Assembly: GCA_027021685.1 (NCBI GenBank)
Contig: JALUTW010000459.1
Location: forward strand, 1 to 6,103
DNA length: 6,103 nt
Direction: 5' to 3'
From: Chromatiales bacterium
GTDB lineage: Bacteria > Pseudomonadota > Gammaproteobacteria > CAMYNG01
The position numbers were made by a program, and so were the translations under genes. The notes beneath the pieces were generated by a model, which was not told the origin of the DNA, made no database searches, and worked only from the letters and a program-made list of their open reading frames with translations. Positions 6,050 to 6,103 of this stretch are shown here, piece by piece; position 1 is the stretch's first letter; each line of letters begins with the position of its first letter.

Positions 6050-6068
6050 AAACAGGGCGCGGGCGGCC

Positions 6069-6103
6069 ATGGGCATTCTGGACAGTCTCAGGAAACAGGC
6101 GGA
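6069..6103 (+). CDS. Start of an unidentified gene, cut by the window edge
   Basis: Eleven codons and two bases are visible: MGILDSLRKQA, then Asp or Glu. An amphipathic start of this kind occurs in many unrelated cytoplasmic proteins, so no family can be named. Support comes from the promoter at 5982-6009 and the dyad element just upstream. The Shine-Dalgarno is weak: AGGG at 6054-6057 is 11 bases from the ATG. The start codon could move once the full frame is seen. Confidence 0.5.
   Translation, partial: MGILDSLRKQA

Noticed and set aside
1..6103. tRNA, rRNA, CRISPR, insertion sequence or integration site
   Set aside because: No cloverleaf-like segment, regularly spaced repeats, transposase or terminal repeats were seen on either strand.

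Overview
The window looks like ordinary chromosome from a high-GC gammaproteobacterium. The divergent ppsA/ppsR pair, the close match of HtpG and PpsA to remembered Escherichia coli sequences, and the strong G/C preference at third codon positions all point there. A Chromatiales or Ectothiorhodospiraceae-like lineage is a guess from general flavour only; no marker gene here fixes the taxon. There are no mobile elements, CRISPR repeats, tRNA or rRNA genes.

Layout, left to right. (1) Positions 2-181 (+) hold the last 59 codons of a class V aminotransferase of the serine/alanine-glyoxylate type. (2) A 95-bp gap between convergent 3' ends follows. It holds a terminator-like hairpin for the leftward gene and a second strong hairpin beside a T6 run. 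(3) ppsA (277-2658, -) encodes full-length phosphoenolpyruvate synthase. (4) A 102-bp divergent gap carries a perfect palindrome that fills the spacer of a weak candidate ppsA promoter. (5) ppsR (2761-3615, +) encodes the bifunctional kinase/pyrophosphorylase that switches PEP synthase off and on. (6) A candidate sigma-32 (heat-shock) promoter overlaps the ppsR stop codon and leads into htpG (3674-5665, +), the bacterial Hsp90, which here has an unusual lysine/arginine-rich C-terminal tail. (7) One base after the htpG stop, a 76-residue acidic-tailed protein of unknown function starts (5667-5897, +), with its ribosome-binding site inside the codons of the HtpG tail. (8) A 171-bp gap holds a GC hairpin, a good sigma-70-like promoter and an AT-rich dyad element. 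(9) At 6069 a new rightward gene begins and runs off the end.

How they work together. PpsA makes PEP from pyruvate for gluconeogenesis, and PpsR controls it by phosphorylating the threonine two residues before the catalytic histidine; both residues are present (Thr417, His419). The upstream aminotransferase may feed the same pyruvate/glyoxylate node, but that is inference. HtpG and the small protein form a separate, probably heat-inducible, translationally coupled pair.

No wholly new system is evident. The best candidates for something undescribed are the polycationic HtpG tail together with its coupled acidic small protein, and the AT-rich dyad over the promoter of the last gene.
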